From Chitinophaga pinensis (lineage in GTDB: Bacteria; Bacteroidota; Bacteroidia; Chitinophagales; Chitinophagaceae), in the NCBI GenBank assembly GCA_945902975.1, contig CAMDNL010000005.1, positions 1-39,023 on the forward strand: 39,023 nt of DNA, written 5' to 3'. Shown here piece after piece: positions 10,970 through 19,081 of this stretch (positions are counted from its first letter, which is position 1; the number at the start of each line of letters is the position of its first letter). The notes below the pieces were generated by a model. It saw only the letters and a list, made by a program, of their open reading frames with translations. It searched no databases and had not been told where the DNA came from. The translations under genes and the position numbers were made by a program.

Positions 10970-12292
10970 ATGAAAAATTTATTGTTACTGGTTGGATTAT
11001 TGATAGGAGCATCGAGTTTTGGACAACAAAAACATCCTGAATTTATGCAACAGGGGAATATTTATGAAGTGAATATCCGCCAATATACCAAGGAAGGTAC
11101 TTTCAAAGCATTTGCAAAACATTTACCAAGATTAAAGAAAATGGGGGTACAAACAGTATGGTTTATGCCTATCCAACCCATTTCAAAATTTGGTAGAAAA
11201 GGCAGTTTAGGTTCTTATTATGCGGTAGCAAGTTATACCGATATCAATCCTGAATTTGGTAGCCTTGCAGATTTCAATGCAGTAGTCAATCAAGCACATG
11301 CACTTGGCATGAAAGTGTTAATTGATTATGTGCCTAATCATTCTGGGGCAGATCATCCTTGGCTGACTACGCATCCAGATTTTTATGAAAAAGATTCAAC
11401 AGGGAAGCCCACTTACACCGCAGACTGGTCTGATACAAGAGAATTGAATTTTAATAATTTAGTGATGCAGGACAGCATGATCAATACCATGAAGTATTGG
11501 TTAAACGCCACTAAGATTGATGGGTTCAGGGTAGACGTTGCATGGGGTGTACCTTATAGCTTTTGGGATAAATGTATACCAGCATTAAAAAAAATCAGAA
11601 ACATTTATTTATTAGCCGAAGCCGATGATGCTAAGTTACATGAGTCAGGTTTTGATGCTACTTATACTTGGAAAGAATTTCATGTATTGAATGATATAGC
11701 AGCAGGCAAAAAAAATATTCGCTCTTTGGATACCGTGTTGCAAAATATTGAAACTGAATTTATGAAAGGAGCGCAAAGATTGTATTTTACAAGTAATCAT
11801 GACGAGAACTCTTGGAATAAAGCAGACTATGCAACAATGCCAGGCGCCATTCATGCACCTTTCGCCGTGTTTACGCAAACATATAATAGGACAATGCCTT
11901 TAATTTATAGTGGCCAAGAAGAACCTGTATTAAGACCGCTGGCATTTTTTGAAAAAGATAGTATTGAATTTAAAAAATATGAACGTGCTAATTTTTATAC
12001 GACGCTATTAACATTAAGAAAATCAAATAGTGCTTTTGCAGATCAGGCGAATTTTAAAAGATTGAATGTGAATCTTCCTGAAAAGATCATGGCATATGAA
12101 AGAAGCAATGGCCAGGATAGAGTGGTGGTGGTATTGAATTTATCCAATCAACCACAGCAGGCAGTCGTTGATGGGGTAGATGCAAGTGCATTCGAAGAGG
12201 TATTCACCAAGCAAAAACTGACAGGTATTCAATCTTTGCAAATGCCAGCTTGGGGGTACCAAGTCTTTGTAAAGAAAAATGCAGTAAAATAA
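10970..12292 (+). CDS. Secreted GH13 alpha-amylase family glycosidase
   Basis: GH13 regions: DYVPNHSG, GFRVDVAWG, LLAEADDA, FTSNHDENSW; signal peptide. Confidence 0.93.
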   Translation: MKNLLLLVGLLIGASSFGQQKHPEFMQQGNIYEVNIRQYTKEGTFKAFAKHLPRLKKMGVQTVWFMPIQPISKFGRKGSLGSYYAVASYTDINPEFGSLADFNAVVNQAHALGMKVLIDYVPNHSGADHPWLTTHPDFYEKDSTGKPTYTADWSDTRELNFNNLVMQDSMINTMKYWLNATKIDGFRVDVAWGVPYSFWDKCIPALKKIRNIYLLAEADDAKLHESGFDATYTWKEFHVLNDIAAGKKNIRSLDTVLQNIETEFMKGAQRLYFTSNHDENSWNKADYATMPGAIHAPFAVFTQTYNRTMPLIYSGQEEPVLRPLAFFEKDSIEFKKYERANFYTTLLTLRKSNSAFADQANFKRLNVNLPEKIMAYERSNGQDRVVVVLNLSNQPQQAVVDGVDASAFEEVFTKQKLTGIQSLQMPAWGYQVFVKKNAVK

Positions 12293-12338
12293 TATTGAGT
12301 ACAATCGCAATCAAAATACTGGTTTAAAAAAACAACAA

Positions 12339-13145
12339 ATGACAAAACAATTTCTAGTAGACCAAATCAAAACAAAACAATCTTACTTATGTGTTGGATT
12401 GGATACAGACATTGAAAAACTACCAGCTGGCTTGCCTAAAAATAAAGCAGGAGTCATTGCTTTCAATAAAGCCATCATTGATGCTACGTCAGCGCATTGT
12501 GTAAGCTATAAAATCAATACGGCATTTTACGAATCACAAGGTATTGAAGGATGGGAAGCTATGGAAGCGACATTGGCGCATATTCCTTCTTCTCATTTTA
12601 CGATTGCAGATGCAAAACGCGGAGACATTGGCAATACCTCTGCACAATATGCAAAAACATTTTTTGAAACCCTTCCATTTGATGCTATTACAGTAGCACC
12701 TTATATGGGGAAGGATAGTATTGATCCATTTTTGGCCTATCAAAATAAGTGGACGATTGTGTTGGGATTAACATCCAATCCGGGAAGTCAAAATTTTGAA
12801 CAACAAAAATTGGCGAATGGACAATTTTTATACGAATCCGTTTTGGAACAAGTAGCAGGCTGGGGTAGTCCTGAACAATTGATGTTTGTGGTGGGTGCTA
12901 CCAAAGCCAATGACTTGAAATCTATTCGGAAAATTATTCCTGCACACTTTTTATTGGTGCCAGGTGTTGGTGCGCAGGGCGGCAGTTTATCAGAAGTCAC
13001 TGCCTATGGAAAGAACAATGAAGTAGGTTTACTCATCAATGCAAGTAGGGCCGTTATTTTTGCAAGTAGTGGTGCCAACTTTGCTGAAGATGCAGCAATC
13101 GCAGCCAAAGGCTATGCAGATGAAATGAAAGCTTTATTAAGCTAA
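12339..13145 (+). CDS. pyrF: Orotidine-5'-phosphate decarboxylase (type 2)
   Basis: CVGLDTDIEKLP; catalytic DAKRGDIGNTS; LLVPGVGAQGG; 268 aa. Confidence 0.95.
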   Translation: MTKQFLVDQIKTKQSYLCVGLDTDIEKLPAGLPKNKAGVIAFNKAIIDATSAHCVSYKINTAFYESQGIEGWEAMEATLAHIPSSHFTIADAKRGDIGNTSAQYAKTFFETLPFDAITVAPYMGKDSIDPFLAYQNKWTIVLGLTSNPGSQNFEQQKLANGQFLYESVLEQVAGWGSPEQLMFVVGATKANDLKSIRKIIPAHFLLVPGVGAQGGSLSEVTAYGKNNEVGLLINASRAVIFASSGANFAEDAAIAAKGYADEMKALLS

Positions 13146-13224
13146 TTAATACCCTTGTAATTATAGTTTTTTAAGCGCTTTCTACTACCTTTGTGTATCA
13201 ATCATTATTATAAAATTACAAAAC

Positions 13225-14409
13225 ATGGCAGTAAGAGCAGATTTGTTTGAATCCCCAGATTATTACCAATTAGACGAATTGTTGACTGAAGAGCAATTAA
13301 TGGTGAGAGATGCAGTAAGAACCTACGTTAAAACAGAAATTTCACCAATCATAGAGGAGTATGCTCAGAAGTCAGAATTTCCAAATCAAATTGTGAAGCA
13401 ATTAGGAGACCTTGGTTGTTTTGGACCTACTGTACCAACTGAGTATGGAGGTGGTGGATTAGACTATATTAGTTATGGATTGATGATGCAAGAATTGGAA
13501 AGAGGCGATAGTGGTGTGAGAAGCACAGCGAGTGTTCAAGGATCTTTGGTGATGTTCCCAATTCATGCTTACGGAAGCGAAGCTCAAAAACAAAAATATT
13601 TACCAAAACTAGCATCTGGTGAATGGCTAGGTTGTTTTGGATTAACAGAACCAGATCATGGATCTAACCCATCGGGTATGTTAACGAATATCAAAGATGC
13701 AGGTGATCATTTTATTTTAAATGGTGCTAAAATGTGGATCAGCAATTCTCCATTTGCGCAAGTAGCAGTGGTATGGGCTAAGAATGAAGCGGGAGAAATT
13801 GTAGGCGTTATTGTTGAAAGAGGTATGGAAGGATTTTCAACACCAACCACACATAATAAGTGGAGTTTAAGAGCGAGTGCAACAGGAGAATTGGTTTTTG
13901 ATAATGTAAAAGTACCAAAGGAAAATATTTTACCAAATGTCAAAGGATTAAAAGGACCATTGAGTTGTTTAAATAAAGCAAGATTTGGTATCGCTTGGGG
14001 TACAATCGGTGCTGCAATGGATTGTTATGATACTGCATTAAGATATAGTAAGGAGCGTGTTCAATTTGGCAGACCAATTGGCGGATTCCAATTACAACAA
14101 AAGAAATTGGCAGAAATGGTCACCGAAATCACCAAAGCACAATTGCTTGTTTGGCGTTTGGGTGTATTGATGAATGAAGGTCGTGCCACTGCTGCTCAAA
14201 TTAGTATGGCTAAAAGAAACAGCTGTGAAATGGCAACCAATATTGCTAGAGATGCAAGACAAATGTTAGGTGGCATGGGTATCACAGGAGAATATTCAGT
14301 GATGCGTCATATGATGAACTTAGAGAGTGTAATCACTTATGAAGGAACACATGATATTCATTTGTTGATTACGGGAATGGATATAACAGGATTCAACGCA
14401 TTTACATAA
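13225..14409 (+). CDS. gcdH: Glutaryl-CoA dehydrogenase-like acyl-CoA dehydrogenase
   Basis: ELERGDSGVRSTASVQGSLVMFPIHAYGSEAQKQKYLPKLASGEWLGCFGLTEPDHGSNP; catalytic Glu in VITYEGTHDIHLLITGMDITGFNAF, as in glutaryl-CoA dehydrogenases. Confidence 0.88.
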   Translation: MAVRADLFESPDYYQLDELLTEEQLMVRDAVRTYVKTEISPIIEEYAQKSEFPNQIVKQLGDLGCFGPTVPTEYGGGGLDYISYGLMMQELERGDSGVRSTASVQGSLVMFPIHAYGSEAQKQKYLPKLASGEWLGCFGLTEPDHGSNPSGMLTNIKDAGDHFILNGAKMWISNSPFAQVAVVWAKNEAGEIVGVIVERGMEGFSTPTTHNKWSLRASATGELVFDNVKVPKENILPNVKGLKGPLSCLNKARFGIAWGTIGAAMDCYDTALRYSKERVQFGRPIGGFQLQQKKLAEMVTEITKAQLLVWRLGVLMNEGRATAAQISMAKRNSCEMATNIARDARQMLGGMGITGEYSVMRHMMNLESVITYEGTHDIHLLITGMDITGFNAFT

Positions 14410-14412
14410 ACG

Positions 14413-14931
14413 ATGGCAGCAGAGCGGATATTTTTGATAGGGATGATGGGTTCTGGAAAGTCTCATTGGCTAAAGCAGATGGCAAAATGGAATAAATCCG
14501 TTGGCTATGATTTAGATGCTTTGATCGAAATGAATGAAGAAAAAACCATCGCTGAAATTTTCAATGAAGACGGAGAAGTCTATTTTAGAAAAGTAGAGGC
14601 AACCATTTTAAAATGGTTTAAAGAAAAGAAAAAATATGTAGTGGCTACAGGTGGAGGAACAGCTTGTTTTCAGGAGAATATGGACTGGATGAAAAAAGAA
14701 GCAGTTGTGATTTGGTTGGATGAATCAGTAGATGTATTAGTACAAAGATTGTCCAAGGAAAAAGCACATCGTCCCTTGATAGCGCATCTTTCAGACATTG
14801 AACTCAAAGCCTTTTTGGAACAAAAATTAGTCGAAAGACATCCTTTTTACAAACAAGCACATTACCGTTTAACATCTGATCAGATCAATGAATCAGGGTT
14901 AAAAAAGCTAATAAAAAATCATGCATCGTAA
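14413..14931 (+). CDS. aroK: Shikimate kinase
   Basis: P-loop GMMGSGKS; D-L-D-A-L-I; VATGGGTAC; LSKEKAHRPLI lid region. Confidence 0.92.
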   Translation: MAAERIFLIGMMGSGKSHWLKQMAKWNKSVGYDLDALIEMNEEKTIAEIFNEDGEVYFRKVEATILKWFKEKKKYVVATGGGTACFQENMDWMKKEAVVIWLDESVDVLVQRLSKEKAHRPLIAHLSDIELKAFLEQKLVERHPFYKQAHYRLTSDQINESGLKKLIKNHAS

Positions 14932-15334
14932 AGTCTTACTTTGGGGAATTGCTTTTGCAATTGTAGCAGTATTGCTTGGTGCGTTTGGTGCGCATGCATT
15001 GAAATCGGTTTTAAGCCCAGAGAAATTACAAAGTTATGAGACAGGTGTACGATATCAATTGATACACGCATTGGCGCTCATTGCATTGTCTATTTATAGC
15101 CAACAAAATCAAACAAACCATTTATCCAATAAGGGGATAGGATGGTCAGCTCATTTTTTCATTGTAGGTTGTTTTTTATTTAGTGGGTCCATTTATGGGC
15201 TAGCCCTTTTATCTGTTATTCATCCAAGCTGGGCTTTTGTACTTGGACCAATTACCCCGATTGGTGGACTTTGTTTCATGTTAGGCTGGGCTAATTGGGC
15301 TAGGGTTGTTTGGCTGAATAAAGTGGATATGTAG
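14921..15334 (+). CDS. DUF423 family inner-membrane protein
   Basis: LGAFGAHALKSVLSPEKLQSYETGVRYQLIHALALIAL; FLFSGSIYGLAL; GPITPIGGLCFMLGW. Confidence 0.93.
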   Translation: MHRKVLLWGIAFAIVAVLLGAFGAHALKSVLSPEKLQSYETGVRYQLIHALALIALSIYSQQNQTNHLSNKGIGWSAHFFIVGCFLFSGSIYGLALLSVIHPSWAFVLGPITPIGGLCFMLGWANWARVVWLNKVDM

Positions 15335-15358
15335 CCAATTCTTTTTATATTTGTCATC

Positions 15359-17884
15359 ATGGCAAATACGCTTAAAAGCAAATCAACACCAAAGGTTAAT
15401 TCCCCGAATTTAAATCCGGATAAAGAAGCAGATGTAGTTGTGTCTGAAGTAGTCAAAGACGAACGCACAATTAAGATATTGGGAGCAGTCTCTTTATTGG
15501 TTAGCTTGTTTCTTTTTGTTGCATTTACATCCTATTTATTTACTTGGCAGGAAGACCAAGACATGGTACAATTATGGAGAACTCAATTATTTTCTTTGCA
15601 AGATGTGAAAGCAAATAATTTATTAGGTTACATTGGTGCTTTTGTTGCTTATCAAATGATGTTCAACGGTTTTGGGTTAGCTGCCTATTTATTTTGTACT
15701 TTCTTTTTTGTTTTGGGTGTGAATTTATTTTTCACAAAACCAATTTTTAGTTTGTGGCGTAATGTAAGATATGTGCTACTGGGTCTTTTAGTTTTAAGCA
15801 CCTGTTTTGCTTTTTTGACACCCAATACCCCTTTTTCATGGGGAGGCGCTTTAGGGGAATATTGTAGTGGCTGGTTAATCAAATTTGTAGGACGCTTTGG
15901 TACCGGTGCCATTTTATTGATTGCAGGATTTAGTTATATCATATGGAGATTTAATCCAAGTTTTAATGTGCCTAATTTTGATTTTTTAATTCCAAAGAAA
16001 AAAGCACCTGAATTTGTGAGCGAGGATACAGAAGAAGCAGTGAAGCAAGAATGGGACTTAAACAATCCTTCACCTGCAGAGACAACAATTCCTACTGGTA
16101 ATTCTTTAAAAGAAAATACTTCAGGCATTTCAGTTATCATGCCAGAATCAGAAGAGACAGATGATGCGCTTGGGGAACTTGGCCCAAAATTATTTATAGA
16201 TGAATTGTCTTTAAATGAAGAGCCTGGGGATGAAAAAAAAACTCCAATAGAATCTGATGAACCACTAGACATCGATGAGGAGGATTTGGACATTGACGAC
16301 GAATTATTAGAGGACCTAGACTTAGAAATCAAAGAAGTGCCTAAGGAAAAAATCCTAGCATCTGTTGGAAGTTTAACGACCAAATATGACGCCACATTAG
16401 ATTTAAAAAATTACAAGTACCCACACATTAATTTATTAGAGACACATGGCTCTGAAAAAATTGTACAAGATCCAGAAGAATTGGAGACCTACAAAAATCA
16501 GATCATTGCGACTTTAAAAAATTATGATATTGCCATTCAACGCATCTCCGCCACAGTGGGCCCAACAGTTACCTTATATGAGATTGTGCCCGCTCCAGGC
16601 GTGCGTATTAGTAGAATTAAAAACTTAGAAGATGATATTGCATTGAGCTTAGCTGCTTTAGGTATTCGTATCATTGCACCTATTCCTGGTAAAGGCACGA
16701 TTGGTATTGAAGTGCCTAATATTCGAAAGTCAATAGTGAGCATGAAAACTTTATTGGCAAGTGAGAAGTTTCAAACGAGTCAACATTCATTGCCTATTGC
16801 CATTGGTAAAAAAATTGATAATGAAAATTTCATTGTCGATCTAGCAGCGATGCCACACTTATTGATGGCAGGAGCAACAGGTCAAGGTAAGTCAGTTGGG
16901 TTGAATGCCATCCTGGTATCTTTATTGTATAAGAAACATCCTTCTCAATTAAAGTTTGTCTTAGTAGATCCAAAGAAAGTGGAATTGAGTTTATACCGTG
17001 TGATTGAAAAGCATTTCTTAGCTAAATTACCAGGAGAAGAAGATGCGATTATTACGGATACTAAAAAAGTCATCAATACATTGAATGCACTTTGTATCGA
17101 GATGGACAATCGTTACGATTTATTGAAAGAAGCTGGGTGTAGAAATATTAAAGAGTATAATGAGAAGTTTACATCTAGAAAATTAAATCCAGAAAAAGGA
17201 CATCAATACCTTCCATTCATTGTGTTGGTCGTGGATGAGTTTGCCGATTTAATTATGACAGCTGGCAAGGAAGTGGAGATGCCTATTGCACGTTTAGCGC
17301 AGTTAGCAAGAGCGGTGGGTATTCACTTAATCATTGCCACGCAAAGACCTTCTGTGAATATCATCACGGGTACGATCAAAGCGAATTTCCCTGCACGTAT
17401 CGCATTTAAGGTTTCAAGTAAAATTGATAGCCGAACTATTTTAGACGCTGGAGGTGCAGAGCAATTGATTGGAAAGGGCGATATGTTGGTGAGCTTTAAT
17501 GGAGAAATTACACGTCTACAATGTGCTTTTGTGGATACCCCAGAAGTGGATCGCGTTTGTAATTTTATCGCCGAACAAAAAGGCTATCCAGATGCCTTCT
17601 TATTACCTGAATATATAGATGAGAAAGATTTAGAGGCATCAGGTTTTGATGCTGGGGACAGAGATAGTTTATTTGAAGACGCCGCAAAATTGATTGTAAG
17701 TGCTCAAGTAGGTTCAACCTCCTTCATCCAAAGAAGAATGAAATTGGGCTATAATAGAGCTGGAAGGTTAATGGATCAGTTAGAATCCGCAGGCATCGTT
17801 GGGCCAAGTCAGGGCAGTAAACCAAGGGAGGTGTTGTACAAATCTGATGCTGAATTGTATGATTTCTTGCAAAACTTATCATAA
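15359..17884 (+). CDS. ftsK: DNA translocase FtsK/SpoIIIE
   Basis: N-terminal TM segments, acidic linker, Walker A AGATGQGKSVGLNA, Walker B LVVDEFADLIM, C-terminal gamma winged helix (SFIQRRMKLGYNRAGRLMDQLESAGIVGPSQGSKPREVL). Confidence 0.97.
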   Translation: MANTLKSKSTPKVNSPNLNPDKEADVVVSEVVKDERTIKILGAVSLLVSLFLFVAFTSYLFTWQEDQDMVQLWRTQLFSLQDVKANNLLGYIGAFVAYQMMFNGFGLAAYLFCTFFFVLGVNLFFTKPIFSLWRNVRYVLLGLLVLSTCFAFLTPNTPFSWGGALGEYCSGWLIKFVGRFGTGAILLIAGFSYIIWRFNPSFNVPNFDFLIPKKKAPEFVSEDTEEAVKQEWDLNNPSPAETTIPTGNSLKENTSGISVIMPESEETDDALGELGPKLFIDELSLNEEPGDEKKTPIESDEPLDIDEEDLDIDDELLEDLDLEIKEVPKEKILASVGSLTTKYDATLDLKNYKYPHINLLETHGSEKIVQDPEELETYKNQIIATLKNYDIAIQRISATVGPTVTLYEIVPAPGVRISRIKNLEDDIALSLAALGIRIIAPIPGKGTIGIEVPNIRKSIVSMKTLLASEKFQTSQHSLPIAIGKKIDNENFIVDLAAMPHLLMAGATGQGKSVGLNAILVSLLYKKHPSQLKFVLVDPKKVELSLYRVIEKHFLAKLPGEEDAIITDTKKVINTLNALCIEMDNRYDLLKEAGCRNIKEYNEKFTSRKLNPEKGHQYLPFIVLVVDEFADLIMTAGKEVEMPIARLAQLARAVGIHLIIATQRPSVNIITGTIKANFPARIAFKVSSKIDSRTILDAGGAEQLIGKGDMLVSFNGEITRLQCAFVDTPEVDRVCNFIAEQKGYPDAFLLPEYIDEKDLEASGFDAGDRDSLFEDAAKLIVSAQVGSTSFIQRRMKLGYNRAGRLMDQLESAGIVGPSQGSKPREVLYKSDAELYDFLQNLS

Positions 17885-17951
17885 TCCACAAGGATTGTTT
17901 ATTTTTGACAATCTAAATATTATAACTTTCGAAGCCCCCAAATAACCCTAT

Positions 17952-18575
17952 ATGAGAATAGTTTTTATCTTTTTATTGAGTCTGATCACTTTTCAGGGAC
18001 AAGCCCAGAAAGATCCTAATGCCAAGGCTATTTTAGACAAAGTAGGGGTTAAAGTGAAAACCTCTAATGGGATACTGGTAAAGATCCAATTGGTGTCTAA
18101 AAACAACAAAGGGAAGGCATTGGGGACCAAGATGATCCAATTAAAGATGAAGGGGGAGAAATACCTTTTAAATGAGGGTAAATTAGAGATCCTATGTGAT
18201 GGAGTTTCCATCTATAATTTTGATGGTCTAAATACCATTTCTAAGTCTAGTTTGGCCGAAACCGAACAAACCTTAAGCCCACAGAAATTATTGTCAGGTA
18301 GCTATGATAAAGACTTCAATTTCAAATTATTAGCTCAAAATAACAATACAGCTACCATCGAATTATTCCCTATAGACCGTAAAAAAGGCTTTCAAAAAGT
18401 CACTTTAATCATAGACAAGGTAAAATCTGCCCTTGCCAATGCCATTATTCTAGACAAAAGCAACAATACTACAGACGTTAAAGTGCTATCTATCAACTAT
18501 GCAGCTAGTTTTGAAGACAAATTATTTGTTTTCAACAGGGCAAAATACCCTAAAAACGTAGAAATATTTGACTAA
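17952..18575 (+). CDS. LolA-like outer-membrane lipoprotein carrier protein
   Basis: Signal peptide; antiparallel beta-rich LolA-like sequence (MKGEKYLLNEGKLEILCDGVSIYNFDGLNTISKSSL); directly downstream of ftsK. Confidence 0.78.
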   Translation: MRIVFIFLLSLITFQGQAQKDPNAKAILDKVGVKVKTSNGILVKIQLVSKNNKGKALGTKMIQLKMKGEKYLLNEGKLEILCDGVSIYNFDGLNTISKSSLAETEQTLSPQKLLSGSYDKDFNFKLLAQNNNTATIELFPIDRKKGFQKVTLIIDKVKSALANAIILDKSNNTTDVKVLSINYAASFEDKLFVFNRAKYPKNVEIFD

Positions 18576-18579
18576 ACTA

Positions 18580-18611
18580 TTGATTTAGTTACGCTTTTAT
18601 CCCTATCTTTG
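18580..18611 (+). promoter_or_regulatory. Candidate promoter of rpsO: TTG (18580-18582) and TATCTTTG (18604-18611), 21-nt spacing
   Basis: Both elements fit the Bacteroidota TTG...TAnnTTTG pattern. Confidence 0.6.
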
Positions 18612-18636
18612 CAGCCGAAATAAACAAAACAAAACC

Positions 18637-18655
18637 GTAGTTAATTGTTAACTAC
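18637..18655 (+). promoter_or_regulatory. 5'-leader hairpin upstream of rpsO
   Basis: GTAGTTAA-TTG-TTAACTAC perfect 8-bp stem, 3-nt loop, ending 18 nt before the rpsO ATG. Confidence 0.5.
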
Positions 18656-18673
18656 AATAAAAGAAGTTCCACA

Positions 18674-18946
18674 ATGTCCAACTTAACAACAGAGAAAAAA
18701 GCAAGCATTTTTGCTGAATTTGGTGGTAAAGCAACCAACACAGGTTCAATTGAAGGTCAAATTGCTTTATTAACACAACGTATCGCGCACATTTCTGGTC
18801 ATTTAAAGGCCAACCACAAAGACCATTCTACTCAAAGAGGTTTAATGCAATTAGTGGGTCAGCGTAAGCGATTATTGGTTTATTTACAAAAACATAACCT
18901 GACTGGTTACCGTGCACTAATTGAAAAATTAGGCTTAAGAAAATAA
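18674..18946 (+). CDS. rpsO: 30S ribosomal protein S15
   Basis: [68 protein letters not shown], 90 aa. Confidence 0.99.
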   Translation: MSNLTTEKKASIFAEFGGKATNTGSIEGQIALLTQRIAHISGHLKANHKDHSTQRGLMQLVGQRKRLLVYLQKHNLTGYRALIEKLGLRK

Positions 18947-18969
18947 TCAAGAACAACTTATAATAGCTG

Positions 18970-18995
18970 TCCCAACTGTACTACTACGGTTGGGA
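18970..18995 (+). other. Strong intercistronic hairpin between rpsO and pnp
   Basis: TCCCAACTGTA-CTAC-TACGGTTGGGA: 11 bp with one G-U, 4-nt loop; no long T-run directly after it. Confidence 0.65.
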
Positions 18996-19081
18996 TTAGT
19001 TGTTTATAAGCGTTTATTTTTTTAGATCGTTTTTGTAATAGATTCAAGATCGCCCTTTCTCACAATCCAAAATTTTAAAAA

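Noticed and set aside
16021-16360. Highly acidic FtsK linker (DIDEEDLDIDDELLEDLDLEIKE)
   Set aside because: FtsK linkers are generally variable and low-complexity; not notable on its own.
15934-16395. 153-aa Ser-rich minus-strand ORF within ftsK
   Set aside because: Mirror of the Asp/Glu-rich FtsK linker (GAT/GAA repeats read as Ser-rich on the other strand); no independent support.
17893-17913. GATTGT...ACAATC inverted repeat after ftsK
   Set aside because: Only a 6-bp AT-rich stem with a 9-nt loop; too weak to call a terminator or operator.
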